Of a stretch of DNA of 64,000 nucleotides, positions 26,826-35,687 are shown in pieces. How positions within the stretch are numbered: position 1 is the stretch's first letter; each line of letters opens with the position of its first letter. The notes beneath the pieces were generated by a model, which was given only the letters and a program-made list of their open reading frames with translations, was not told the DNA's origin and made no database searches. Origin of the DNA: Pseudomonadota bacterium (GTDB lineage: Bacteria; Pseudomonadota; Gammaproteobacteria; Burkholderiales; Burkholderiaceae_B); NCBI GenBank assembly GCA_023387815.1, contig JAEWHK010000050.1:49794-113793 (forward strand), read 5' to 3'. The position numbers and the translations under genes were made by a program.

Positions 26826-27505
26826 AGTGTTGTAGCCTGCGAGGCGGGAGCAACAGTCTGGGGCAAATCGGCAAGCGCTGTAGAGGTCGCAGACACTTTA
26901 TCGCCGATGGCCACGCGTGGCCGCGACTCGGGCGGCAGATAGACATCTACGCGCGAGCCAAAACGGATAAAGCCATAGCGCTCACCTGCGCGACGGCTGT
27001 CGCCTTCCTTCACGTAACAAAGAATGCGACGCGCAACCAGTCCTGCAACCTGCACAACCGTGACGTGCTCACCGGAGTCCAGGCTGATATGCACGGCATT
27101 CCTTTCATTTTCCACCGACGCTTTGTCCAGCGCTGCGTTCACGAAAGAACCCGGGAAATATTCCACTTTTGTGACGCGACCTGTTACCGGGAATCGGTTT
27201 GAATGAACATTGAACACGTTCATGAACACACTGATTTTCAGGGACTGCTGCTGCGTGTATGGATCAATGGTTTTGTCTACCGAAACGATACGACCGTCTG
27301 CAGGTGACAGTACGACCCTTTCTCCATCGGGTGCCTGACGTTGCGGGTCACGGAAAAACTGAATGACAAAAATCGCCAGAAGCCAGAAGATCAGACCAAC
27401 GCCGGTGGACCACCAGGTAATCAGCAAGGCAAGAATGACAGAGCCGGCAATGAACGGCCAGCCCTCGCGGGCCAGAACAGGATGCGGATAAGAAGGTTTG
27501 TACAT
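26822..27505 (-). CDS. psd: phosphatidylserine decarboxylase proenzyme (short form)
   Basis: A 227-residue pyruvoyl-dependent enzyme that decarboxylates phosphatidylserine to phosphatidylethanolamine. One or two N-terminal hydrophobic helices are followed by SPADGRI, FMNVFNVHSNRFPVTG and, near the C-terminus, RFGSRVDVY. The Gly-Ser there is the self-cleavage site that creates the pyruvoyl group. It belongs to the short PSD-A class. In Burkholderiales psd normally follows ilvC; here ilvC is 33 kb away. Confidence 0.93.
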   Translation of the reverse strand: MYKPSYPHPVLAREGWPFIAGSVILALLITWWSTGVGLIFWLLAIFVIQFFRDPQRQAPDGERVVLSPADGRIVSVDKTIDPYTQQQSLKISVFMNVFNVHSNRFPVTGRVTKVEYFPGSFVNAALDKASVENERNAVHISLDSGEHVTVVQVAGLVARRILCYVKEGDSRRAGERYGFIRFGSRVDVYLPPESRPRVAIGDKVSATSTALADLPQTVAPASQATTL

Positions 27506-27852
27506 GTAATTAGGAAACCGGCGAATGAAAACACTATTTTAGTCGCAAACATGAACCTGTCTGCCTGCTGATTCGTAACCGGATCAATTTTTCCGCACTC
27601 GTTTTCGCGATCAGGCATGCCCAGGTTCGGGCACGGATGCTCAGGTTTTTGGCAAATCAGTCCTGATGATCGATCCAAAATCGATCAAAGTGTATCATTA
27701 TGTATCTTTTGTGTTCGTTTGCTCAGAAATCCATTAAAAATAGAGTTCTGCTCTTAAGAGCGAAACTATTTTTATAAAAAATTAGGGTTAAACCTGAACC
27801 CGAAGCATGAGCATTTCGTTCATACTAGCGTCACCGTTATAAGGAGTTATCC
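27506..27852. promoter_or_regulatory. divergent region between psd and gltI
   Basis: About 350 bp with no gene. It must hold promoters for psd-pssA (minus) and gltIJKL (plus). A perfect palindrome GATCGAT-CCAAA-ATCGATC at 27668-27686 is a candidate operator. An AAGGAG at the expected distance precedes the gltI ATG. The last 150 bp are AT-rich. I cannot place -35/-10 boxes reliably. Confidence 0.45.
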
Positions 27853-28743
27853 ATGAAGTTTTCAAGTCTCGTGCTTGCTGCACTAATTTCATCAATAGGT
27901 TTGTCCGCCCACGCCGAAGGTCGTCTGGACAAAATCAAAAGTACAAAAACAATTTCCCTGGGTTATCGTGACTCCTCCATCCCCTTTTCGTACCTGGACG
28001 GTGGCAAACCCATCGGCTATTCCAAAGAAATCTGCGATGGCATTGTCAAAGCCATCGAAAAGAATCTGGGTACTGAACTGACAGTCAAACAGGTTCCTGT
28101 GACTTCTGCCAGCCGTATTCCTCTGATCATGAATGGCACGGTCGATCTGGCTTGCGGTTCTGCTACCAACAATGCAGAGCGCCAGAAACAGGTCAGCTTC
28201 GCTCCAACCACATTTGTAACCGCTACCCGTTTCGTATCTGCCAAGGCTGACAACATCAAGGATGTTCAAGGCTTCAAAGGTCAGACAGTGACTTCTACTG
28301 CAGGTACCAGCAACATCAAATGGCTGGCCGCAACCAATGCTAAAGAAAATCTGGGCATGAATATCATCCCTTCAAAAGATCACGCGGGTGCATTCCTGAC
28401 CGTACAGGCGGGTCGCGCTAAAGCCTTCTTCATGGATGACGTGCTGCTTGCCAGTCTGGTAGCCAACTCTGAAGACCCTAGCAAATGGACCATCAGCGAA
28501 GAGCCGCTGACCATTGAGCCATACGCAATTATTGAACCCAAGGATGACCCTGAGTTCAAGAAAGTGGTGGATGACGCTGTCATCGAAATGATGAAAAGTG
28601 GTGAACTGCAGAAACTGTACACCAAATGGTTTGAAAGCCCCATCCCTCCAAAAAACATCAACATGAATCTGCCGATGTCTGAGCCTCTGAAAAAGGTCAT
28701 CGCATCACCAACAGACTCTCCAGATCCGGCTACCTATCAGTAA
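27853..28743 (+). CDS. gltI: glutamate/aspartate-type periplasmic binding protein
   Basis: A 296-residue solute-binding protein with a Sec signal peptide (cleavage after SAHA, about residue 21). The mature sequence (GYRDSSIPFSYLDGGKPIGYS, NGTVDLACGSATNN, GRAKAFFMDDVLLA, KWFESPIPPKNINMNLP) follows the GltI/PEB1 group that binds acidic amino acids. It delivers ligand to GltJK. It is first in gltIJKL and separated from gltJ by an attenuator, consistent with excess receptor. Confidence 0.9.
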   Translation: MKFSSLVLAALISSIGLSAHAEGRLDKIKSTKTISLGYRDSSIPFSYLDGGKPIGYSKEICDGIVKAIEKNLGTELTVKQVPVTSASRIPLIMNGTVDLACGSATNNAERQKQVSFAPTTFVTATRFVSAKADNIKDVQGFKGQTVTSTAGTSNIKWLAATNAKENLGMNIIPSKDHAGAFLTVQAGRAKAFFMDDVLLASLVANSEDPSKWTISEEPLTIEPYAIIEPKDDPEFKKVVDDAVIEMMKSGELQKLYTKWFESPIPPKNINMNLPMSEPLKKVIASPTDSPDPATYQ

Positions 28744-28758
28744 ACCGGCATCTGTCCG

Positions 28759-28806
28759 ACGGCACAAAACATAGCGTAAGCGGGTTTTGTGCCGTTTTTT
28801 GTTTTT
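28759..28806 (+). terminator. partial terminator between gltI and gltJ
   Basis: A 12-bp stem ACGGCACAAAAC / GTTTTGTGCCGT with a 13-nt loop is followed by T6GT6. It stands inside the operon, 20 bp before gltJ, and should reduce transcription of the membrane genes relative to gltI. Confidence 0.9.
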
Positions 28807-28826
28807 TATAAATTGCGTTTCAAATT

Positions 28827-29591
28827 ATGTCTATTTCCACATTCTTTTGTGATCCGGCGAATATCGACAACGCGGCGCTTTTCTGCCAGATTTCCCCTAG
28901 CGGGAATACATATCTGGACGCCTTCACGACAGCGGTCATATGGACACTTGAGCTCTCTGTGATCGCATGGATACTGGCGTTTGTCGTAGGTGTCGCTGTG
29001 GGTATCGGACTGACCAGCCAGAACCGGTTCGTCGCACGCGTATGTTCGGGTTATGTAGAGCTGTTCCGGAACATCCCGCTGCTGGTACAGTTATTCCTCT
29101 GGTATTACGTTGTCCCGCAAGTGCTGCCTGAATCCCTTGGGAAAGCCATCATCGGGATGCCTTATCCGTCTTCGGTTTTCTGGCCGGCCGTCCTGTGCCT
29201 TGGCCTGTTTACGTCTTCAAGGATTGCAGTTCAGCTCTCTTCAGGCATTCGATCACTGCCGCGCGGCCAGTCTATGGCAGCCACGGCACTTGGCCTGACC
29301 CGGGTACAGATGTACAGATATGTGCTGTTGCCCATGGCCATGCGCATCATCACACCGCCTCTGACTTCGGAAATGCTCAACCTGCTGAAAAACTCTTCAG
29401 TTGCCTACACCATCGGTCTGCTTGAAATTACCGGTGCTGCGGCTTCCATGCAGGAATCCACTTTCCAGACGTTCCCTTCGTACATGGCGGCAACTGCCCT
29501 GTATGTCATCATCAACTTATTGATTCTGGTAATTATGTCGGCCGTTGAACGTTTCTTCAGTGTTCCTGGCTTTATTTCAGGAAAAGGGTAG
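28827..29591 (+). CDS. gltJ: glutamate/aspartate-type ABC permease
   Basis: A 254-residue permease with about five to six membrane segments. The family signature loop SLPRGQSMAATALGLTRVQMYRYVLLPMAMRIITPPL docks to the ATPase. The N-terminus is long and partly periplasmic (residues 1-35). With GltK it forms the channel. No clear Shine-Dalgarno precedes the ATG. It lies 6 bp upstream of gltK. Confidence 0.9.
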   Translation: MSISTFFCDPANIDNAALFCQISPSGNTYLDAFTTAVIWTLELSVIAWILAFVVGVAVGIGLTSQNRFVARVCSGYVELFRNIPLLVQLFLWYYVVPQVLPESLGKAIIGMPYPSSVFWPAVLCLGLFTSSRIAVQLSSGIRSLPRGQSMAATALGLTRVQMYRYVLLPMAMRIITPPLTSEMLNLLKNSSVAYTIGLLEITGAAASMQESTFQTFPSYMAATALYVIINLLILVIMSAVERFFSVPGFISGKG

Positions 29592-29597
29592 GAGCAC

Positions 29598-30368
29598 ATG
29601 ATGAATTTTCAAGATCTGCTTATTTCCGCCTCGTCGGTCAGTATTGCTGCCTTTGACTGGCACGTCATACAGCAGGCAGCCCCTGCGCTGCTCAAGGAAG
29701 GCCTGGTCTTCACGCTCAAGCTGACGATCTATTCAACTGTGCTGGCCGTACTCTGGGGTACCGTGCTGGCGATGATGCGCCTGTCTTCCATTAAAATCTT
29801 CAGGTTTTTTGCGAGCTCGTATGTAAACATCATGCGCTCGTTGCCACTGATCCTGATCCTGTTCTGGTTCTTCTTCCTGGTACCGTATATTCTGGGCTGG
29901 TTTGATTTCATGTGGGCCACCTATATAGATGGCAACACTTCCGCGCGAATCGTGTCACGGCCGCTCAATGGTTTTACCTGCGCCCTGATTACATTTACGC
30001 TGTTTGAAGCCGCCTACTTCTGCGAGATCATGCGTGCCGGTATCCAGTCCATTCCTCGCGGTCAGGTAGGCGCCGGCTATGCGCTGGGATTGCGTTATTT
30101 TCAGGTTATGCGCCTGATTGTTCTGCCGCAGGCTTTCCGTAATATGCTTCCGGTGATTTTCACGCAGATGATTGTGCTGTTCCAGGATACCTCCCTGGTA
30201 ACCGTGCTGTCGCTGAATGACCTGCTGGGCATGGCGCGCATCAATGCCGATATTACCGGCCGCCCAGTTGAGCTGTATATCTTTGCAGCTGCTATCTATT
30301 TCATTATTTCTTTAGTTTGCTCTCGTCTGGTCAAAGTTATCGATCGGCGTTTGACGATTATTCGATAA
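29598..30368 (+). CDS. gltK: glutamate/aspartate-type ABC permease
   Basis: A 256-residue permease, partner of GltJ, with the docking loop SIPRGQVGAGYALGLRYFQVMRLIVLPQAFRNMLPV. A GGAG lies at good distance before ATGATG at 29598. It carries a soluble loop between the third and fourth membrane segments (WATYIDGNTSARIVSRPLNG) longer than in its paralogue at 52536-53216. Followed 11 bp later by gltL. Confidence 0.9.
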   Translation: MMNFQDLLISASSVSIAAFDWHVIQQAAPALLKEGLVFTLKLTIYSTVLAVLWGTVLAMMRLSSIKIFRFFASSYVNIMRSLPLILILFWFFFLVPYILGWFDFMWATYIDGNTSARIVSRPLNGFTCALITFTLFEAAYFCEIMRAGIQSIPRGQVGAGYALGLRYFQVMRLIVLPQAFRNMLPVIFTQMIVLFQDTSLVTVLSLNDLLGMARINADITGRPVELYIFAAAIYFIISLVCSRLVKVIDRRLTIIR

Positions 30369-30379
30369 GGTATTTCTCC

Positions 30380-31120
30380 ATGGCTATGATTGAATTCAAA
30401 AACGTTAGTAAATGGTATGGAAAATTCCAGGTTCTGACCGATTGCACAACCGACATCAACAAAGGTGAAGTTGTGGTGGTTTGCGGGCCCTCCGGCTCAG
30501 GCAAATCTACGCTGATCAAAACGGCCAACGGCCTGGAGCCCTTTCAGAAGGGTGAGATTTTTTTCGACGGTACATCCGTTGGAAGCCCCAAAACTGATCT
30601 GCCCAAATTGCGATCAAAAATTGGTATGGTGTTCCAGCACTTTGAACTGTTCCCTCATCTGTCAGTGATGGAAAACCTGGCTCTGGCCCAGGTCAAAGTT
30701 CTTGACCGTTCCAAGGACGAAGCCATGCAACGCGGCCGCAAGCTGCTTGAGCGCGTCGGTCTGATCGAACACAAGGACAAGTTCCCTGGTCAGCTCTCCG
30801 GTGGTCAGCAGCAACGTGTGGCCATTGCCCGGGCACTGGCGATGGATCCAATGGCAATGCTGTTTGATGAACCAACATCTGCGCTGGATCCGGAAATGGT
30901 GAACGAGGTGCTGGACGTCATGGTCGATCTGGCCAAGGAAGGCATGACCATGATGGTGGTGACTCACGAGATGGGCTTTGCCCGCAAAGTGGCCGACCGC
31001 GTGATCTTCATGGATGCCGGCCAGATTGTTGAGGACTGCGAAAAAGAGGAATTTTTCGGCAATCAGGAAGCGCGCTCCGACCGCGCCAAACTGTTCCTGT
31101 CAAAAATTCTGGGACACTGA
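30380..31120 (+). CDS. gltL: glutamate/aspartate-type ABC ATPase
   Basis: A 246-residue ABC ATPase with Walker A GPSGSGKST, LSGGQQQR, Walker B MLFDEPTSALDPE and the switch His (VTHEMGFARKVADRV). It energises GltIJK import. The ATG at 30380 follows the gltK stop by 11 bp; a second ATG two codons on is possible. A terminator ends the operon. Confidence 0.92.
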   Translation: MAMIEFKNVSKWYGKFQVLTDCTTDINKGEVVVVCGPSGSGKSTLIKTANGLEPFQKGEIFFDGTSVGSPKTDLPKLRSKIGMVFQHFELFPHLSVMENLALAQVKVLDRSKDEAMQRGRKLLERVGLIEHKDKFPGQLSGGQQQRVAIARALAMDPMAMLFDEPTSALDPEMVNEVLDVMVDLAKEGMTMMVVTHEMGFARKVADRVIFMDAGQIVEDCEKEEFFGNQEARSDRAKLFLSKILGH

Positions 31121-31140
31121 TCAGTCCTGCAGCAGATAGA

Positions 31141-31174
31141 AAATCGGCCCGTTCACAGACGGGCCGATTTTTTT
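31141..31174 (+). terminator. terminator of gltIJKL
   Basis: A perfect 11-bp stem AAATCGGCCCG / CGGGCCGATTT, loop of 8, then a T-run. 20 bp after the gltL stop. Confidence 0.93.
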
Positions 31175-31275
31175 GTTTATGACTTGCGCGTTCGAGTGTT
31201 GAACGAATTAACAGTTCGAACGCTGAAAGAATGAACGCTTAACAACCGCTAGCCACACGTTCATTCACCGCAGGT

Positions 31276-32478
31276 TTATACGCGCTCGATAATAACCGCG
31301 GCACCCTGCCCAACACCAATGCACATCGTGCACAGGGCATAACGGCCCCCGGTGCGTTGCAACTGATACATTGCCGTGGTCACCAGACGGGCGCCAGAAG
31401 CCCCCAGTGGATGTCCCAGGGCGATTGCACCACCATTAGGGTTCACGTGGGCAGCATCGTCCGCCAGACCCAGATCACGCGTGACAGCCAGCGCCTGTGC
31501 AGCGAACGCCTCATTCAGTTCGACGACATCCATCTGCTCGATGGTCAGACCGGTTTTTTCAAGAACCTTGCGAACTGCAGGAATGGGGCCGACCCCCATG
31601 ACGCGCGGTGCGACACCGGCGACAGCCATACCAACAACGCGTGCCTTGGGCTTAAGGCCATATTTTTTTACCGCCTCGTCAGAAGCCAACAACAAGGCGC
31701 ATGATCCATCATTCACGCCTGACGCATTCCCGGCTGTTACGCTGCCATCGGGACGTACCACGCCCTTGAGTTTGGCCAGCGCTTCAGGCGTGGTATTGCG
31801 CGGGTGTTCGTCGGTGTCAACAACAACCGGATCACCCTTGCGTTGCGGAACACTGACCGGAATGATCTCGTCCTTAAAAATGCCATCTGCAATCGATTTG
31901 GCTGCACGCTGCTGACTGCGCAGTGCAAAAGCGTCCTGATCTGCACGCGAAATTTTATAATCATCTGCAACGTTCTCTGCGGTTTCCGGCATGGAGTCTA
32001 CGCCATAAGCAGCCTTCATCTTCGGATTGATGAAGCGCCAGCCAATGGTGGTGTCTTCAATTTTCGCTGCACGTGAAAACGCGGAGTCCGCCTTGCCCAT
32101 GACGAACGGCGCCCGCGACATACTTTCAACACCACCTGCAATCATCAGATCCACTTCTCCGGATTTGATGGCACGAGCTGCCGTACCCACTGCATCCAGA
32201 CTGGATGCGCACAGGCGATTTAATGTTGCACCGGGAACCTGTACATCAATCCCGGCAAGCAACAGCGCCATACGCGCCACGTTCCGATTGTCTTCGCCGG
32301 CCTGATTGGCGCAACCGTAAATGACGTCATCGAGTTTGCTCCAGTCCACGCCCGGATTGCGTTCCATCAAAGCCTTGATCGGCAGCGCCGCAAGATCATC
32401 TGTGCGAACAGAAGACAGTCCACCACCATATCGCCCGATAGGGGTACGAACCGCATCACAAATATAAGCGTTATTCAT
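31276..32478 (-). CDS. pcaF: 3-oxoadipyl-CoA thiolase
   Basis: A 400-residue thiolase. The N-terminus (CDAVRTPIGRYGGGLSSVRTDDLAA) and YGCANQAGEDNRNVARMA are the PcaF/PaaJ/DcaF pattern. The acylated Cys (NRLCASSLDA), the His of GHPLGASGAR and the second Cys (CTMCIGVGQG) are present. It cleaves 3-oxoadipyl-CoA with CoA to succinyl-CoA and acetyl-CoA. It follows pcaIJ by 140 bp. No ring-cleavage genes are nearby, so adipate beta-oxidation is a possible source of substrate. Confidence 0.9.
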   Translation of the reverse strand: MNNAYICDAVRTPIGRYGGGLSSVRTDDLAALPIKALMERNPGVDWSKLDDVIYGCANQAGEDNRNVARMALLLAGIDVQVPGATLNRLCASSLDAVGTAARAIKSGEVDLMIAGGVESMSRAPFVMGKADSAFSRAAKIEDTTIGWRFINPKMKAAYGVDSMPETAENVADDYKISRADQDAFALRSQQRAAKSIADGIFKDEIIPVSVPQRKGDPVVVDTDEHPRNTTPEALAKLKGVVRPDGSVTAGNASGVNDGSCALLLASDEAVKKYGLKPKARVVGMAVAGVAPRVMGVGPIPAVRKVLEKTGLTIEQMDVVELNEAFAAQALAVTRDLGLADDAAHVNPNGGAIALGHPLGASGARLVTTAMYQLQRTGGRYALCTMCIGVGQGAAVIIERV

Positions 32479-32618
32479 CTCATTCCTCTGGTTATTGAAT
32501 TTTCAAATCCTGTCTCTATACGGCGTATGCGTTTATTCTGACCTGTACGCCTTTTCAGACATGAACCGTGCGTCTCTCTGGCGACGGTCCATATCCGGTG
32601 TCTGCGATCAAAGGCCAG

Positions 32619-33257
32619 TCACTGGAAAATCAGTCTGGCGCCAGTCAGCGCCTGCAACTGCTCATCTGTGATATCGACAAGTTTTTCCACTACCTTCATA
32701 CCGGCAGGTGTCACTTCAAGAACTGCAATATCGGTATAGACACGACTGACCACACCCAACCCCGTCACGGGCAATGTGCATTTTTCAAGAATCTTGGGCG
32801 ATCCGTCTTTCGCATTGTGCTCCATCAGGATGTAAACTTTGCGCGCACCGACAGCCAGATCCATGGCACCACCCACAGCGGGAGGTTCACCTTCACGACC
32901 CAGTGACCAGTTTGCCAGGTCTCCTCCGGCAGACACCTGCATTCCACCCATAATGCATAGATCCAGATGGCCGCCACGCATGATGGCAAATGAATCCACG
33001 TGATGGAAAAAAGCGCCACCGGTAAGCAGCGTAACGGGCTTCTTGCCGGCATTAATCAGTTCACCATCGATCTGATCTCCGGTTGCAGCCGGCCCCATAC
33101 CCAGGATTCCATTCTCGCTATGCAACAGGATTTCGTCTTCGGGTTTCAGATAGTTGGCAACCAGCTCTGGCATACCAATTCCAATATTTACATAGCTGCC
33201 AGGAGCAATATCTCTGGCCAGGCGTTCCGCCATCTGATTTCTGTTCAATTTATCCAT
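32619..33257 (-). CDS. pcaJ: 3-oxoadipate (3-oxoacid) CoA-transferase subunit B
   Basis: A 212-residue beta subunit of a family I CoA-transferase. It contains the SENG motif, whose Glu forms the CoA-thioester intermediate (LHSENGILGMGP). With PcaI it transfers CoA from succinyl-CoA to 3-oxoadipate or a similar acid. The start lies 12 bp after pcaI. Given the adjacent pim-like genes, activation of other dicarboxylic acids is possible. Confidence 0.88.
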   Translation of the reverse strand: MDKLNRNQMAERLARDIAPGSYVNIGIGMPELVANYLKPEDEILLHSENGILGMGPAATGDQIDGELINAGKKPVTLLTGGAFFHHVDSFAIMRGGHLDLCIMGGMQVSAGGDLANWSLGREGEPPAVGGAMDLAVGARKVYILMEHNAKDGSPKILEKCTLPVTGLGVVSRVYTDIAVLEVTPAGMKVVEKLVDITDEQLQALTGARLIFQ

Positions 33258-33269
33258 GATTTGACCTGC

Positions 33270-33950
33270 TTAGCTGGAGACTGCGGGATTGGGCACTTCC
33301 ACAATCCGATTCACAAAAATTCCGGGTGTGATAATCGTTTCAGGATCAAGCTCGCCGAGCTCGACTTTCTTTTTGACCTGAACGATCGTCGTTTTTGCCG
33401 CCATGCACATGACCGGACCGAAATTACGAGCCGCCTTGCGATAGATCAGGTTACCCCAGCGATCACCCTTCTCGGCGAGCACCAGTGCAAAGTCACCGTG
33501 TATGGGTTTTTCAAAAACGTAATTCACACCGTCGATGTTGCGCGTCTCTTTACCTTTGGCAAGATCAGTACCGTAACTGGTACGTGTATAGAAGCCGCCA
33601 ATGCCCGCGCCGGCCGCATGCAGGCGTTCTGCAATGGTTCCCTGCGGCACACACTCGAGTTCAATCTTGCCGGCTTTATAGATCTCGTTAAACACATAAG
33701 AATGCGACGCCTTGGGAAATGAACAAATCATTTTGCGTACGCGTCCTGCCTTGATCAGTGCTGCCAGCCCCGTGTCGTGGTTACCGGCGTTGTTATTGAC
33801 CACTGTCAGTTCCTTCGCGCCCTGCTCTATCAGGGCGTGAATCAATTCCGTAGGATGTCCGGCTCCGCCAAACCCACCGATAAGCACCGTGGCGCCATCG
33901 AATACATCGGCGACGGCCGCGTGGATATCGTCCATAAATTTATTGATCAT
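33270..33950 (-). CDS. pcaI: 3-oxoadipate (3-oxoacid) CoA-transferase subunit A
   Basis: A 226-residue alpha subunit with the Gly-rich loop GGFGGAGHPTELI near the N-terminus and GIGGFYTRTSYGT in the centre, both standard for this family. It pairs with the next gene product. It sits 87 bp downstream of the ligase on the same strand, so the whole run from 39.1 kb to 31.3 kb could be one transcript. Confidence 0.88.
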   Translation of the reverse strand: MINKFMDDIHAAVADVFDGATVLIGGFGGAGHPTELIHALIEQGAKELTVVNNNAGNHDTGLAALIKAGRVRKMICSFPKASHSYVFNEIYKAGKIELECVPQGTIAERLHAAGAGIGGFYTRTSYGTDLAKGKETRNIDGVNYVFEKPIHGDFALVLAEKGDRWGNLIYRKAARNFGPVMCMAAKTTIVQVKKKVELGELDPETIITPGIFVNRIVEVPNPAVSS

Positions 33951-34037
33951 CTGTCTTACCTGTTCTTTCCTTTGTATGAATCTGTGCGTCCCGAAGGGCG
34001 CCAGTCTTCCATTATTTCATATTTCATATGTGGCAAA

Positions 34038-35687
34038 TCACCCGAGAGCCCGCCACAGCACTTTTCCCGAGGCCGTTTTTGGCAGCGCGTCCGTAAAGAC
34101 GACAATACGTGGCACTTTGTAAGACGCCATCACTTCCCGGCACCAGTCCATAATGTCCTGTTCCGTCACAGAATTGCGTTTGTCATCTCGCAGCACCACC
34201 CAGGCCTTGACCGTTTCACCGCGTTTTTCATCGGCAACACCAACCACACAGACCTCCAGGATCGCCGGATGTCCGTACATGAGCGTTTCCACTTCGGCTG
34301 GCCAGACTTTATAACCCGATGCATTGATCATGCGTTTGAGCCTGTCCACCATGAAATAATAGCCATCAGCATCCATGCGCGCCAGATCGCCAGTGCGCAG
34401 AAAGCGCTTGTTATCCAGGGTGATAAAGACATCTTCCGTGGCTTTTGGATTGTTCCAGTATCCCTGCATGACCTGAGGGCCGTGCACGATAATCTCGCCG
34501 ACCTCTCCTTGTGGCACTTCCTGCAAGGTGCCAGGATCGATAATTCGGGCGTCTACATCAAAAATGGGAATGCCCAGGCATTGTTTCCTGGGGTGGCGCT
34601 CCGGATTGATGTGCGTAGGTGCCATTACTTCGGACATGCCATAACCTTCGATGTAGGTCAGACCGAAATCACGCTGCAGCTTTTCTGCAATGGCTTCGGG
34701 CATGGCCGCACCGCCCCCGCTAACACGTGCAATGCTCGACAGATCGTAGGACGCGAGCTCGGGCATGGCCAGCAGATCGACCACCATGGCAGCAATCAGA
34801 GGCAGCCTGCCAACGCGATAGCGCTCAATGCAGCGGGCGGCCACGACCCGATCCCATCGGGTCATGATCACAATGGTGGCACCCAGGTAAATGGCGCTGT
34901 TCATCACGCCTTCCATGCCCGTGACATGAAAGAAGGGCAATACCCCCAGGAACACGGCATCCTGATTGCCCCCATCGTACCAGACCGCAGGCGACACGGT
35001 GTTATACATGGTCGAACGATGCGTGTGTATGCACCCTTTCGGATGACCGGTAGTACCTGATGTGTATGGCATCACGGCCATGTCGTCGGCGCCGGCAAGA
35101 GACGGTGCTGGCTTGCGTTGGTGTGCGAGCGCCTCTTTCCAGATGATCACTCCTTTGCCAGCAAGTGCGCGTGCGGGCTCTGCAACCACATCAGGGACGG
35201 CCAGATCGGTGCCCGATGCAGGAAGATAATCATGATAGGCGGCCACAATTTTGTGTGCGGGTGCCGATGCGCCGAGCGCCGTCACCTGATCGTGCAGTTC
35301 CTGTCCGTATATCACTACCGTTGCGCCCGTATCACGGATATAGTGCTGCAGTTCTTCGGCGCGGTTCATGGGATTGACCGGCACTACCACCGCATCGGCT
35401 CGCAATATCGCATAGTACGCAAGTACATACTGGGGGCTGTTCTGCATATAGAGCAGTACGCGATCACCCTTCTGCACCCCGCAGTCCTGCTGCAGAAACC
35501 CCGCAAGGGCCTGCACGTCCTGATGCACCTGTGCATAGGTATAGATGGCATCGTAATAAACGAGACACGGCTTTTGCGGATAGCGCAAGGCCGAAATATC
35601 CAGATTGACGTGCAATGCCGTCTCGGGAATGCTCAGGCTCTTGCTGCGACTACGTGGCCAGAATGCAGAATAATCCGGCGAGATCAT
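34038..35687 (-). CDS. acyl-CoA ligase, PimA-like (AMP-forming)
   Basis: A 549-residue member of the ANL superfamily. It has the P-loop PYTSGTTGHPKG, YGMSEVMAPT, the hinge RTGDLARMDADGYY, DRLKRMINASGYKVWPAEVE and the catalytic C-terminal Lys in PKTASGKVLW. The ATG at 35687 overlaps the thiolase stop (ATGA). Context (thiolase, bifunctional enzyme, PimCD-like dehydrogenases) fits activation of a medium-chain mono- or dicarboxylic acid, as PimA does for pimelate. Substrate is inferred, not read. Confidence 0.82.
   Translation of the reverse strand: MISPDYSAFWPRSRSKSLSIPETALHVNLDISALRYPQKPCLVYYDAIYTYAQVHQDVQALAGFLQQDCGVQKGDRVLLYMQNSPQYVLAYYAILRADAVVVPVNPMNRAEELQHYIRDTGATVVIYGQELHDQVTALGASAPAHKIVAAYHDYLPASGTDLAVPDVVAEPARALAGKGVIIWKEALAHQRKPAPSLAGADDMAVMPYTSGTTGHPKGCIHTHRSTMYNTVSPAVWYDGGNQDAVFLGVLPFFHVTGMEGVMNSAIYLGATIVIMTRWDRVVAARCIERYRVGRLPLIAAMVVDLLAMPELASYDLSSIARVSGGGAAMPEAIAEKLQRDFGLTYIEGYGMSEVMAPTHINPERHPRKQCLGIPIFDVDARIIDPGTLQEVPQGEVGEIIVHGPQVMQGYWNNPKATEDVFITLDNKRFLRTGDLARMDADGYYFMVDRLKRMINASGYKVWPAEVETLMYGHPAILEVCVVGVADEKRGETVKAWVVLRDDKRNSVTEQDIMDWCREVMASYKVPRIVVFTDALPKTASGKVLWRALG

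Noticed and set aside
31190..31275. GTTCGAAC / GAACG-rich repeats after pcaF
   Set aside because: Several short inverted and direct matches but no consistent unit; not called as a feature.
33777..35060. 427-codon plus-strand open frame
   Set aside because: Lies wholly antisense to pcaI and the CoA ligase, both with clear family motifs. Its translation is rich in His, Arg and Gln and has no recognisable domain.
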